Source: Dyella sp. GSA-30
Lineage (GTDB): Bacteria; Pseudomonadota; Gammaproteobacteria; Xanthomonadales; Rhodanobacteraceae
Length of the DNA: 64,000 nucleotides
Assembly (NCBI RefSeq): GCF_027924605.1
Contig: NZ_AP027042.1
Location: 3,139,524 to 3,203,523, forward strand
Direction of reading: 5' to 3'
Shown here piece by piece: positions 21,926 through 30,159 of this stretch. The translations under genes were made by a program, and so were the position numbers. Each line of letters opens with the position of its first letter. Position 1 is the stretch's first letter. The notes below the pieces were generated by a model, which made no database searches, was not told the origin of the DNA, and was given only the letters and a program-made list of their open reading frames with translations.

Positions 21926-23160
21926 ACCTTCGCGCATGGTGGATGCGGCAAGCTCCTGGCTGCCGCATCACGCCATTGGGGATGATCGTAGGGAACATAG
22001 CCTTCCCAGAACCAGGGAAAGCAGGTCGGCCCCAGGGTGGCGTCGATCAGGTACTTGAAGATGCTTTCGGCATTGGAGCTGTTGCTCAGGATCATCACGC
22101 AATCGCGCGACGCCTGCAGGCACAGGATCAGATTGTTGGTGCCGTCGTCGTGGCCGCTCTTGAACCATGCGGGCCCCTGTGGCGATCTAAACGTTACGAC
22201 ACCGAGCGCATACGACAAGCCGATGCTGTCGTTGTCATGCGTGGTGGTGGTATCGAGCGTCGGAAACTGTTGCACCGAGTGGATGGCGATCACCGGCTCG
22301 AGCCATTGTGCGTGCGCTTTCGCGCTCAGGCCATCGCCGCGAACCATACCGGCAAGCAACTGCGCATAGTCGGCAGGCGTCGTATCCATCGAGCCGGCAG
22401 CGCGTACCGAGCCGCGCTGTTTATGGCCCAGCGGCTTCCCGACCTCGTCATAGCCGATGGCCAGATTGTTCGCGAAATCGTCGCGCCAGACCATGCCGGT
22501 GCGCTTCATAGCGAAGCGATCGAATAACTGCTGCTGCATGAGCTGCCCGGCATCCTGGTGCAGGCCTTCTTCCAGCACGAACTGCATGAGATTGATGCCT
22601 TCGCCGGAATAGGCGAAACGCGTGCCCGGATCGAAGTAGATTTTCAGTTTGCCGTTCGGATCGTAGCCCCCTTCGGGCTTGAAGAAACGGAAATTGGCAA
22701 AACCCGCCGTATGGCTGAGCAGCATGCGTGGCGTGATCTGTCGCCAGCGCGGGTCGTCTTTGAGATCGGCGTATTTGTCGTAGTCGGGTAGCGGCTTGGG
22801 CAGCAAGATCGGTAGCGGTTCATCGAGATCGAGCCGATGTTCGTCGACCAGAGTCATGGTGGCATACGCAAACGCGGCCTTGGTGATCGAGGCCGCGTAC
22901 ATGGTCGTGTCCACGGTGAGGGGCAAATGCTTTTCGGTATCGCGTTCGCCGTAGGCACGCAGATGGACGATGCGTCCATTCTCGATCACGGCGAGGGCGA
23001 GTCCGGAGACGTGAGCCGCTTGCATCAGCATTTGCACGCGTGTGTCGAGCGCGTCGCCGTACAGTCTTTGGGGGGCAGGGTGATGCGGAGCAGGGGATGC
23101 GCAAGCGGCCAGACATCCCAGCGCAGCCAACGTCAGCGCACATCGACGAAGCAGACGCAT
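21922..23160 (-). CDS. Serine hydrolase lipoprotein of the class C beta-lactamase/esterase family
   Basis: A 412-residue secreted lipoprotein. A signal peptide ends in the lipobox LAAC with lipidated Cys20. The penicillin-binding-protein fold shows the SxxK motif at Ser91-Lys94 (AASITKAA), and YSGEG near residue 180 stands where YxN is usual, with Gly replacing the Asn. Such proteins act as esterases, D-aminopeptidases or peptidoglycan-associated hydrolases; true beta-lactamase activity is not implied. The last residues give it a free tail beyond the usual domain end. It converges on fumC with a 4-base overlap and lies downstream of the ABC transporter operon on the same strand. Confidence 0.85.
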   Translation of the reverse strand: MRLLRRCALTLAALGCLAACASPAPHHPAPQRLYGDALDTRVQMLMQAAHVSGLALAVIENGRIVHLRAYGERDTEKHLPLTVDTTMYAASITKAAFAYATMTLVDEHRLDLDEPLPILLPKPLPDYDKYADLKDDPRWRQITPRMLLSHTAGFANFRFFKPEGGYDPNGKLKIYFDPGTRFAYSGEGINLMQFVLEEGLHQDAGQLMQQQLFDRFAMKRTGMVWRDDFANNLAIGYDEVGKPLGHKQRGSVRAAGSMDTTPADYAQLLAGMVRGDGLSAKAHAQWLEPVIAIHSVQQFPTLDTTTTHDNDSIGLSYALGVVTFRSPQGPAWFKSGHDDGTNNLILCLQASRDCVMILSNSSNAESIFKYLIDATLGPTCFPWFWEGYVPYDHPQWRDAAARSLPHPPCAKV

Positions 23161-23227
23161 CGCGATCCCTCCGAAAGATGATCGTGGACGGCTTCGGCAT
23201 CCTTGCCGAAGCCGTCAGCGACAACGC

Positions 23228-23788
23228 TCAGCTCTTCGCGTCGTCCTTGCCCGCGGCATCCTTGCTGTCGTCCTTGGCTTCGTTGACGCAGCTGTCCACG
23301 CTCGCGTTATCTACGATATTTGCATAGGGCTTAAAGGCAGGCAGCTGCGCACCGAGCTGATCCTGCACGGTCTTGATGCCGGCGGTGTCCTTGCAGATGT
23401 CCATGCTCATATTGGCCAGTTCCTGGGCCGCGTCCTGTGCCTTGTCTTCCTTGCTGGTACTGGCGGCATGCGCCAGCGCCTGGACGGCAACTTTGCCACC
23501 GGCCTTGGCCATCTTGATGCCGGTGTTATGAACATCCACGACGTTCATGTAGTACGCCATCAACAAGGCCTGCTGAGCTGGCGTTACGCTGACGGTCTTG
23601 TCGTCGATCGTCAGGTTGCCACTGGAGTCGATCGCTGCCTTGGGTTGATTGGCCGGGCTAAGGACGACCTGTTTGTCCTTGAGCACGATGGCGCCGTTCA
23701 TCATGGTGGTATCGGCGTCCATCACATCGCAGCCGGCGATCAAAGCCCCACACACCAGCACTGCTCCAAGCCATGGCTTGTGATTCAT
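23228..23788 (-). CDS. Uncharacterised lipoprotein, last gene of the GntR-ABC operon
   Basis: A 186-residue lipoprotein with lipobox LIAGC (Cys20). The N-terminal part has a short beta-rich pattern with AAIDSSGNLTIDDKTVSVTP, followed by a helical segment and a charged Asp/Lys/Ala-rich tail. The 'dG.l.i.g..v.lt..Q..ll..Y' pattern is like the YggN/DUF2884 family, a tentative match. There are two Cys residues in the mature part (MDICKD, VDSCVN), which could form a disulfide. It follows the previous gene by 28 bases and probably belongs to the operon starting at 26746. Its function is unknown. Confidence 0.8.
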   Translation of the reverse strand: MNHKPWLGAVLVCGALIAGCDVMDADTTMMNGAIVLKDKQVVLSPANQPKAAIDSSGNLTIDDKTVSVTPAQQALLMAYYMNVVDVHNTGIKMAKAGGKVAVQALAHAASTSKEDKAQDAAQELANMSMDICKDTAGIKTVQDQLGAQLPAFKPYANIVDNASVDSCVNEAKDDSKDAAGKDDAKS

Positions 23789-23816
23789 GAGTTTTCCCCT
23801 TCGTAGTAACCGAGGA

Positions 23817-24200
23817 TTATTGCCGGCTCAGGCCGGTGTGGATATAGACCGCGTTTTTCGCGTTGCCACCTTTCATCGAGAACGTGGCGTGGCCGGGCGA
23901 GGTGGCGACCAGTCGCGTCGTGACGCCGCTCGCATCGGTTGCACCGAACGTATTGTCGTCGACGCGATCGAGAATAACGGTCTGGCCATCTCGCACCCCC
24001 ATGTTGCCGGTGAGTGTCAGCTTCAATTGTTTGCCGGTGGTCTCGACAGCGACGACTTTGTCCGTAGCGCCATCGGCTGTCCAGCGCCCGACGAAAGACT
24101 GGCCGGGATCGCTGGCATGCGAGGAGAAAGTGCCCATGCCGACGAAGATCGCAACGGTGATGGCTACCCAGGATGCTCGCGTGACTTTGTTCTTTTGCAT
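23817..24200 (-). CDS. Uncharacterised exported protein of the GntR-ABC operon
   Basis: A 127-residue protein with an N-terminal signal peptide (residues about 8-29, cleavage likely after SSHA) and a mature domain of about 98 residues. The mature part is rich in Thr, Gly and beta-branched residues (SFVGRWTADGATDKVVAVE, VILDRVDDNTFGATD), which suggests a small beta-barrel or lipocalin-like fold in the periplasm. It has no cysteine. It lies between the permease gene and the lipoprotein gene, with 27- and 28-base gaps, in what appears to be one operon. I know no function for it. Confidence 0.8.
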   Translation of the reverse strand: MQKNKVTRASWVAITVAIFVGMGTFSSHASDPGQSFVGRWTADGATDKVVAVETTGKQLKLTLTGNMGVRDGQTVILDRVDDNTFGATDASGVTTRLVATSPGHATFSMKGGNAKNAVYIHTGLSRQ

Positions 24201-24227
24201 GATGCCTTTCTCCCCAGGAGTTACGGA

Positions 24228-25193
24228 TCAGCTGTCGTCGCGAACGCGGCGGAACCAGATGGCGGCGGCGATCAATGCGATACCGGCAACCACACCGATC
24301 CACAATTCGATCGAACCCAGCAGGAGGAAGCTGCTACCCGGGGTCAGGATGGCCGAAGGCGCATCGTCACCCAGTTGTGCCATCGCCTGCATCTGATGTT
24401 CGTCGAAGACCAGGTTCGAGCCGGGGAACACGCTCAGGATGATGCGCTGGACGATGTGATGCCAGAACCAGGTCGAGGACAGGTTGAACAGCCCCATGAT
24501 GTTGAACCAGGTCACCATCAGGCCGGTCACCAGCGGTGCGGCTACCGCCCACAGGAAGGGCTTGCTGCGTGCCCAGGCCGAGCAGAGCATCAGCCAACCC
24601 ACTGCCGGCAGCGCCCACAGCGCATACAGCGGAACCGCGGTGATCATGGCCAGGATGGTGCGGATCGGATGGGCCAGCGTCAGCAACTGCCAGGCGTTGA
24701 TGCCATGGAAGGACAGCACGATGGCGAACATGATGAGCTGGATGACGCCGATCGCGATACCGATGACCACGGCAATGACCGGGACCAGGATCACTGCACT
24801 GACAACCTTGGCCAGGACCGTGCGCATGTCGGAAATCGGCAGCGATTTCCAGAACAGGATGCTGCGGTCGCGACGGTCGTCGTAAAGCGAACCGAGGCAG
24901 TAGAACAGCACCACGAATCCCATCACGATACCGATGATGCCGGTGGACGAGAGCAGGGCGAGATCCAGCCCCGTGCCGACTTTTGCCAGGTCGCCCGCAT
25001 CGGCCTTTTCGATCAGCATATGCAGGTCGCTGCCGCCAAAATGCATGCCGTGACGCATGCCGATTACTTCGGCGGCAATCAGGGCCATCATGTTGAGGAT
25101 CAGAAAGACGGAGCCTGCCACCAGCGGTGCCCACAGAAAACCGCCGCGGTGCTCCCAGAATTCGCGTTTGACCAACCAGACGAAGGTTTTCAT
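24228..25193 (-). CDS. ABC-2 type transporter permease
   Basis: A 321-residue inner-membrane protein with about six hydrophobic helices. One lies near the N-terminus after a basic KREFWEHR segment, several lie in the middle (SSTGIIGIVMGFVVLFY, VLVPVIAVVIGIAIGVI), and the last is near residue 300. DDRRDRSILFWKSLPISD is typical of ABC-2 permeases of the YtrC/NatB kind. Its ATG overlaps the stop of the ATPase gene by 4 bases (ATGA), so the two are coupled and surely form one transporter. The substrate is unknown; related GntR-linked systems answer to cell-wall antibiotics or envelope stress. Confidence 0.9.
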   Translation of the reverse strand: MKTFVWLVKREFWEHRGGFLWAPLVAGSVFLILNMMALIAAEVIGMRHGMHFGGSDLHMLIEKADAGDLAKVGTGLDLALLSSTGIIGIVMGFVVLFYCLGSLYDDRRDRSILFWKSLPISDMRTVLAKVVSAVILVPVIAVVIGIAIGVIQLIMFAIVLSFHGINAWQLLTLAHPIRTILAMITAVPLYALWALPAVGWLMLCSAWARSKPFLWAVAAPLVTGLMVTWFNIMGLFNLSSTWFWHHIVQRIILSVFPGSNLVFDEHQMQAMAQLGDDAPSAILTPGSSFLLLGSIELWIGVVAGIALIAAAIWFRRVRDDS

Positions 25194-26047
25194 GCGTAGG
25201 TTCCCTTCATGGTGGCGACGAACAGATCGCTGACGGATGGGCGACGGACTTCGCCCATGCTTTCGAGCGTCGCGCGGTCCGCGCCGTCGAACAGGAAAAT
25301 GCTCTTGCCAAAGATCTGCCGTTCGTCCAGCGGATTGAGCCGGCGCGCGTCGGCAGCGCGATCGGCGCTGACCATCACTTCGGCGAAACGGTCGCCCATG
25401 GCGTCCATGTCGGTGTTGAGGACGATCTTGCCGTCACGGATAAACATCAGGTCGGTGAGAATGTGCTCGATCTCTTCCACCTGATGGGTGGTGATGATGA
25501 TCGTCTTGTTCTCGTCGAAATAATCTTCCAGCAAGGTCTGGTAGAACTGCTTGCGATACAGGATGTCCAGGCCCAGCGTGGGTTCGTCCAAGATCAGCAA
25601 GCGTGCGTCGATCGCCATGACCAGGGCCAGGTGCAATTGCACGATCATCCCCTTGGACATCTGCTTGACGCGCATCGAGGGCTGCAGCTTGGTGCGCGCC
25701 AGGAAGGCTTCGCATTTGGCGCGGTTGAAGCGCGGATGCACGTTGGCGACAAAGTCCACCGCTTCGCTTACGCGTATCCAGCGCGGCAGCACGGCGACGT
25801 CGGCGATAAAGCACACCTGTTCCATCAGTTGATTGCGCTGCGAGCGCGGGTCGAAACCCAGCACATTGAGCTGTCCCTGGAAATCGGTCAGCCCCAGGAT
25901 CGCCTTCAGCGCGGTGGTCTTGCCTGCACCGTTGGGACCGATCAGGCCGACGATACGGCCGGAAGGGATCTCGAAACTCACCCCGTCCAGCGCAACGGAT
26001 TGCTTGTAGCGCTTGACCAGGCCGCTTGCGGTCACCACGGCATTCAT
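25190..26047 (-). CDS. ABC transporter ATP-binding protein
   Basis: A 285-residue ATPase with Walker A GPNGAGKTT (about residues 37-45), Walker B LLILDEPTLGLD (about 150-161) and the switch His in ITTHQVEE. The signature motif is MSKGM rather than LSGGQ, as often seen in NatA/YtrB-type ATPases. The start at 26047 overlaps the stop of the GntR gene by 4 bases, and the stop overlaps the permease start by 4 bases, so the three are tightly coupled. A longer frame from 26143 runs into the regulator gene and is rejected. With the permease it should form an exporter or a signalling complex at the inner membrane. Confidence 0.93.
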   Translation of the reverse strand: MNAVVTASGLVKRYKQSVALDGVSFEIPSGRIVGLIGPNGAGKTTALKAILGLTDFQGQLNVLGFDPRSQRNQLMEQVCFIADVAVLPRWIRVSEAVDFVANVHPRFNRAKCEAFLARTKLQPSMRVKQMSKGMIVQLHLALVMAIDARLLILDEPTLGLDILYRKQFYQTLLEDYFDENKTIIITTHQVEEIEHILTDLMFIRDGKIVLNTDMDAMGDRFAEVMVSADRAADARRLNPLDERQIFGKSIFLFDGADRATLESMGEVRRPSVSDLFVATMKGTYA

Positions 26048-26424
26048 GACGGGTCCTCCGGGTTGGCCGAGGCCGGTGCTTCGCGCAGCAGGGTCTTCAG
26101 ATCCAGGCCCAGCCGTTGAAGACGTGCGTAAAGCATCGGCCATTCTTCGCGCAAGAAGCGTTCGCGCTCGGACTTGAGCAAGGCTTCGCGAGCTCCATCA
26201 TTGACGAACATGCCCAACCCCCTCCTTTTTTCCACAAGTTGATCGTCGACCAGTTCCTGGTACGCCTTCGATACGGTCAGCGGATTGATTTGGTAGTCCG
26301 CCGCCACCTGGCGCACTGACGGCAGCGGGTCGCCCTCGTTCAAGGCGCCGTCCAGGATCATCGCCACTACGCGTTCGCGGAGCTGGCGGTAGATCGGGAC
26401 GCTGTCGTTCCAGGTGATGGACAT
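26044..26424 (-). CDS. GntR-family regulator, YtrA subfamily
   Basis: A 126-residue regulator with an N-terminal winged helix (PIYRQLRERVVAMILDG, then PSVRQVAADYQINPLTVSKAYQEL) and a short C-terminal helical domain. This small size, and linkage to an ABC transporter, define the YtrA subfamily, whose members repress their own operons until envelope stress. The ATG at 26424 is chosen over an upstream frame because MSITWNDSVPIY matches the family N-terminus. It overlaps the ATPase gene by 4 bases. A palindrome upstream of the first gene (26779-26802) is its probable operator. Confidence 0.93.
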   Translation of the reverse strand: MSITWNDSVPIYRQLRERVVAMILDGALNEGDPLPSVRQVAADYQINPLTVSKAYQELVDDQLVEKRRGLGMFVNDGAREALLKSERERFLREEWPMLYARLQRLGLDLKTLLREAPASANPEDPS

Positions 26425-26428
26425 ACGG

Positions 26429-26746
26429 TTATTCCTTCGTGATACGGCCGAACTGGGTGCCAAACGAATAGTAGGGCATGGCTAGCTGAGTACCGAGCAA
26501 GGTAGCGCTCGCTTCGACCCCGCGGCCCAGGCTGGCGCCGACGCCGGCGACCGAGTTGTCGCTCAGCAGAGCAGCGGCGCGGCGGTCTTCGGCGCTGGGG
26601 GTGACATTGACCGGAGCCAGGTCGATCACCTTGGCGCCGTTGATTTCACTGACCGGGACGGCCGTGACGTTGGAGTGGATCGCGGCCAGGCTGGCGGAGG
26701 TCAGCAAGAACGCGGCGGTCAGGGTTAACAGGTTCTGCGCTTTCAT
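26429..26746 (-). CDS. Small exported protein, first gene of the GntR-ABC operon
   Basis: A 105-residue protein with a signal peptide (residues 1-about 22, LLTLTAAFLLTSASLAA). The mature part has VIDLAPVNVTPSAEDRRAAALL and a Gly/Ser/Ala-rich stretch ending in PYYSFGTQFGRITKE. No domain is recognised. The start at 26746 is the first in-frame ATG directly before the signal sequence; an upstream codon at 26812 would add a basic leader across the operator. It is separated from the GntR gene by only 4 bases, so it is probably the leading gene of the operon. A role in sensing at the periplasmic side is speculation. Confidence 0.75.
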   Translation of the reverse strand: MKAQNLLTLTAAFLLTSASLAAIHSNVTAVPVSEINGAKVIDLAPVNVTPSAEDRRAAALLSDNSVAGVGASLGRGVEASATLLGTQLAMPYYSFGTQFGRITKE

Positions 26747-27054
26747 GGCGTGCTTCCTCGTTAGTGGTCTCGTGGACCGGTGTTGTAGTGAACTATAACA
26801 CCACTTCGACAACCGTCAAGCGGCAATGTGCGATTTCGCAACATGACTGATGGCCTATATGGTGATCGGCTTCGGTAGAGCTCGCTTCGAGCGGCTACTG
26901 ACTGCCCCGACGTTGCTTATGCTGGGCAAATGGATCGCCTCGCGGCAGAAGCGTCCATCAGTCATCGCATATGACATCTATCAGCTCCGGTCTCGTCGGC
27001 TTTGCGCAGGCCATGCTTCAATGCGCGCGTGATACAGGTAGCGGAGCATGCGGC
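26747..27054. other. Non-coding spacer between the GntR-ABC operon and the SDR gene
   Basis: This 308-base divergent spacer holds the operator palindrome at 26779-26802. An open frame at 26850-27032 (60 codons) has no ribosome site and no family character. Nothing else was recognised. Confidence 0.6.
26779..26802. promoter_or_regulatory. Palindromic operator GGTG-N16-CACC of the GntR-ABC operon
   Basis: GGTGTTGTAGT-GA-ACTATAACACC is a 24-bp palindrome with a single mismatched pair, 32 bases upstream of the first gene. The outer GGTG and CACC are exactly 16 bases apart, the spacing I recall as reported for YtrA-type regulators of Xanthomonas. It overlaps TATAA-like sequence suited to a promoter. 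Confidence 0.78.
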
Positions 27055-27840
27055 ATGAATCTGGAGCTGGAAGGTCGGGTAGTGGTCATCACGGGCGCGA
27101 GCAAGGGCATCGGGCTGGCCTGCGCCGAGCTGTTCGCACGCGAGGGCGCGAAAGTCGTCGGCATTTCGCGTGATCTCCATCGCCTGCATGAAGCGCAACG
27201 CCAGCTCGGCGCATCGGGTTTGACGATGGCCGTACATACGGCGGATCTATCGGACAGCGTGGCGACCCGGATGGTCATGGAGTGCATCGAGAACGATCAC
27301 GGCCCGATCGACGTATTGGTCAATTGCGCGGGCGCCGCGCGTCGCCGGCCGGTCGACGAGCTGGACGCTGAGGCCATCCATGCGGCGATGCAGGCGAAGT
27401 ACTTCCCCTATATGCATGCAATCGACGCAGTTATTCGCCACATGGCTGTGCGTGGGCACGGCAGCATCGTCAACGTGGCCGGGCAGGGCGGACGCCAGGC
27501 CAACCCGTTGCATATCGGCGGCGGCGCCGCCAATGCGGCGCTGATGCTTGCATCGGTGGGTTACGCCACGGCGTACGCAGCCCGCGGCGTGCGCGTCAAT
27601 GTCATCAATCCCGGCACCACGCGAACCGAACGCATGGAAGAAGGTCTTGCCGCGTCGGTACGTGCGACCGGGCGTTCGCAGGACGAACTATTGAAAGAGC
27701 TGACGGATGAGATTCCATTCGGACGCGTTGCCGAGCCGGAGGAAATTGCGCGGGTCGCCGCTTTTCTTGCCTCGCCCATGGCCAGCTATGTCACTGGCGC
27801 CATCATTCCGATGGATGGGGGCAAGGCGGGAGTGATTTGA
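27055..27840 (+). CDS. SDR-family protein lacking the catalytic Tyr and Lys
   Basis: A 261-residue short-chain dehydrogenase fold. The cofactor motif TGASKGIG (13-20), the acidic SRDLHRL segment and the NCAG structural motif (90-93) are intact. In the active site, however, the YxxxK motif is replaced: by alignment to the KAAL segment, Gly156 and Asn160 (GGGAANAAL) take the places of Tyr and Lys, and the catalytic Ser position in SIVNVAGQGG is Ala/Gly. It therefore cannot use the usual chemistry. The start at 27055 has a GGAG site upstream. It stands alone, and its function is unknown. Confidence 0.88.
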   Translation: MNLELEGRVVVITGASKGIGLACAELFAREGAKVVGISRDLHRLHEAQRQLGASGLTMAVHTADLSDSVATRMVMECIENDHGPIDVLVNCAGAARRRPVDELDAEAIHAAMQAKYFPYMHAIDAVIRHMAVRGHGSIVNVAGQGGRQANPLHIGGGAANAALMLASVGYATAYAARGVRVNVINPGTTRTERMEEGLAASVRATGRSQDELLKELTDEIPFGRVAEPEEIARVAAFLASPMASYVTGAIIPMDGGKAGVI

Positions 27841-28035
27841 GGGACGTGTGTGGATGGGATGCACAGCGGGTCGCGACATCACCGTGCATGCAATTATCGC
27901 CGTGCAAAAAAACAGGTTCGGAAACATGCCTGTCAAATAACTGCGATGTAAAGAAAAATTCATCAAATATCTGCTCAAGCCCAACGCTGTATTGCCGACC
28001 TCGGGGGTGATCCCCGTCCCCTCAAGGTCATCCCC

Positions 28036-29661
28036 ATGCCTTCGCGGCTTCGTTTTTCCCCTGCTTTTCAGTCTCTCTCCCTTCGTGCACTGCTGCTGAT
28101 CCGCCTCGCGGGCGTATTGGCCATGCTGGCACTCATTTGCGTGCTCGGTGCTTCTTTGTTGAACCGTGCCGACCAGCGCATTCAATCGGTCGTCGGCGAC
28201 ACGCTTTCGCCGGTGTCCGATGTCGGGCGCATCCAGAACGACTACAACGACAACTTTCAGGCGATCGCGCATGCGGTCATGACGCGGCTACCGTCTTCGG
28301 TCGACGATGCGAAGACCGCATTGAAAAGCAATCGCGTGGATATCGAGCGGCACTGGAAACCCTTGGCGGCCAGCGGCTTGGGGCTGCAGGAAAAGCAGCT
28401 GCTTGCGATCGCCGCCGAACACCGCAAGGCGGCCGAGCAGTCGATGGACGAGACACTGGCCATGCTCGATGCCGAGCAATACGACATCGCGCAGGTCAAG
28501 CTCTCCTCCGAGTTGCAGCCGGCGCTGCTGCCCTTGCAGACCGACTTCACCAACCTGTTCGAAAAAGCGCTTGCCGCCGGCGGCGAGCAGGCTGCGGCAC
28601 AGCATGTCGCCAATCAACATGGGTTGATCCTGCTGGTTGCGGCATTCGTCGCCGCCTTGTTGCTGGCCTGTCTGATCGACGGCGGAATGATTCGTGCACT
28701 GAGCAAACGCCTGAAGCTGGCATCGGCGGTAGCCGAACGCATTGCGCAAGGTCGTGTCGGCCAGGCGATTACGGTCGGCCGTGCCGACGAAATCGGTGCC
28801 GTCTTGCGGCATCTCGCAGTGATGGATCAGCAGTTGGCCAGCGTCGTCGAACAAGTCCGCGCGGCGGCGGCTTCGGTGCGACACGACGCGCAAGGGCTGG
28901 CCAGCGCCAGTGATGTGCTCAATCAGCGTACGCAGTCGCAGGCTGCGCATCTGGAGGAAACCTCCGCGTCGATGGAGCAAATGGCAGCAACGGTGGCCGA
29001 GTCGGCCGGCCATGCGACGCATGCCGACCGCATGGCGCGGCTTTCCAGGGAACAGGCTGCGCAGGGGCACACCGTGGTCGCTGGCACCATCGCGTCGATG
29101 GGCGCGATACGCGATAGCGGTCAACGCATCGCCGAGTTTGTCGGTTTGATCGACGAGGTGGCATTCCAGACCAATCTGCTCGCGCTCAACGCGGCCGTGG
29201 AAGCGGCGCGTGCAGGCGAGCATGGCCGTGGGTTTGCGGTCGTTGCCGCCGAAGTGCGTGCGCTGGCTCAGCGCTGCAGCCTTGCCGCGCGTGATATCCG
29301 TCGCACCATGGAGGCCAGCGAACAGGCAGTGGCCGATGCCGATGGCCTGGTCGGGCAGTCGGGACAGGCCTTGGCCGGGATCGTCAGCACGGCACAACAG
29401 GTGGCCGAAAAAGTTGCGGCCATCGCGCTGGCGGGGCGCGAGCAGACGGCCGGCATCGAACAGGTCAACCGCGCTGTGGCGGACATGGACGAGATGACGC
29501 AGCAGAACGCGGCCATGGTGCAGCGCGTTGCCAGCACCAGTCTCGCCATGCGGCGCAATGCCGATGCCTTGCTCGCGCAGGTGGATTTCTTCCGTGTCGG
29601 CGAGTCGGTCATGGACGAAGAAATCACTCCGCAGGACAGCGGGCGCATGCTGGCGGCGTAA
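28036..29661 (+). CDS. Methyl-accepting chemotaxis protein
   Basis: A 541-residue chemoreceptor. The first membrane helix is at about 20-40 ([16 protein letters not shown]), a periplasmic four-helix sensing region runs to about 195, and the second helix is at about 198-217 ([18 protein letters not shown]). A HAMP-like segment follows. The cytoplasmic signalling tip [20 protein letters not shown] with [16 protein letters not shown] is well conserved and binds CheA/CheW. There is no CheR/CheB tethering pentapeptide; the C-terminus ends GRMLAA. No chemotaxis genes are adjacent, so the ligand and the target pathway (flagella or type IV pili) are unknown. Confidence 0.94.
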   Translation: MPSRLRFSPAFQSLSLRALLLIRLAGVLAMLALICVLGASLLNRADQRIQSVVGDTLSPVSDVGRIQNDYNDNFQAIAHAVMTRLPSSVDDAKTALKSNRVDIERHWKPLAASGLGLQEKQLLAIAAEHRKAAEQSMDETLAMLDAEQYDIAQVKLSSELQPALLPLQTDFTNLFEKALAAGGEQAAAQHVANQHGLILLVAAFVAALLLACLIDGGMIRALSKRLKLASAVAERIAQGRVGQAITVGRADEIGAVLRHLAVMDQQLASVVEQVRAAAASVRHDAQGLASASDVLNQRTQSQAAHLEETSASMEQMAATVAESAGHATHADRMARLSREQAAQGHTVVAGTIASMGAIRDSGQRIAEFVGLIDEVAFQTNLLALNAAVEAARAGEHGRGFAVVAAEVRALAQRCSLAARDIRRTMEASEQAVADADGLVGQSGQALAGIVSTAQQVAEKVAAIALAGREQTAGIEQVNRAVADMDEMTQQNAAMVQRVASTSLAMRRNADALLAQVDFFRVGESVMDEEITPQDSGRMLAA

Positions 29662-29834
29662 ATAGCCTTACGCTGGATATTCCGAAAGTTGTAGGGAGTT
29701 GCCTACGTTGCGCCGCGACCTGAACCGATAGCCGCACCGCCCTTGTCTGGCGCACTCTTGTGCTGGCAGGGGACGGTGATTGAGAGCTTCTTCGCCTTGC
29801 GCGGAGTGGCTCTCCTCAAGCTACAGGGATAGGC
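29662..29834. other. Spacer after the chemoreceptor gene, with a weak hairpin
   Basis: GAGAGC near 29781 and GCTCTC near 29811 could pair across about 25 bases, shortly before the small gene at 29835. No T run or known riboswitch pattern was recognised. Confidence 0.3.
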
Positions 29835-30083
29835 ATGGTCGTTTACTCACTAATGCAGTCGGCGAATGGTTTCTGGAATGTCAGGCGTGGCGGCTTTTCG
29901 CTGTTCAGCGATTTGCGCCTCGGCCCGGCGATCAAACTGGCGCGTGAGCTGGCGCGCGACGAGCACGAGCGCGCGGGACGCGCGTGTTGCGTGGAAATGC
30001 CTGGCCCCGCATCGAGCATCCGCGTGGCGCAATACGCTCGTGCCCCGCGCTTCGAAGAAGCGGACACAGCCATCGCGGCCTGA
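29835..30083 (+). CDS. Small uncharacterised protein, possibly DUF2188-like
   Basis: An 82-residue frame with an AGGGA ribosome site ideally placed before ATG 29835. The pattern GFWNVRRGG followed by AIKLARELARDEHERAG and VEMPGP resembles short DUF2188-type proteins, which have a strand, an aromatic-W-x-V motif and an amphipathic helix. It has no signal peptide or membrane helix. It lies alone between the chemoreceptor and amidohydrolase genes. The support is the start signal and the sequence character only, so a spurious ORF remains possible. Confidence 0.55.
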   Translation: MVVYSLMQSANGFWNVRRGGFSLFSDLRLGPAIKLARELARDEHERAGRACCVEMPGPASSIRVAQYARAPRFEEADTAIAA

Positions 30084-30159
30084 GCCGTTCGCCGCAAGGC
30101 TTGTGTAAAGCCCCTGGCCTGGGCACAGTGCCACGGTTTTCCTCGAACGGAAGCCGTCC

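Noticed and set aside
21922-23160. Acquired beta-lactamase resistance gene
   Set aside because: It belongs to the broad serine hydrolase/esterase lipoprotein group, lacks a clear YxN motif, and shows no mobile context.
26850-27032. 60-codon frame upstream of the SDR gene
   Set aside because: No ribosome site, no recognisable domain and basic, antisense-like composition.
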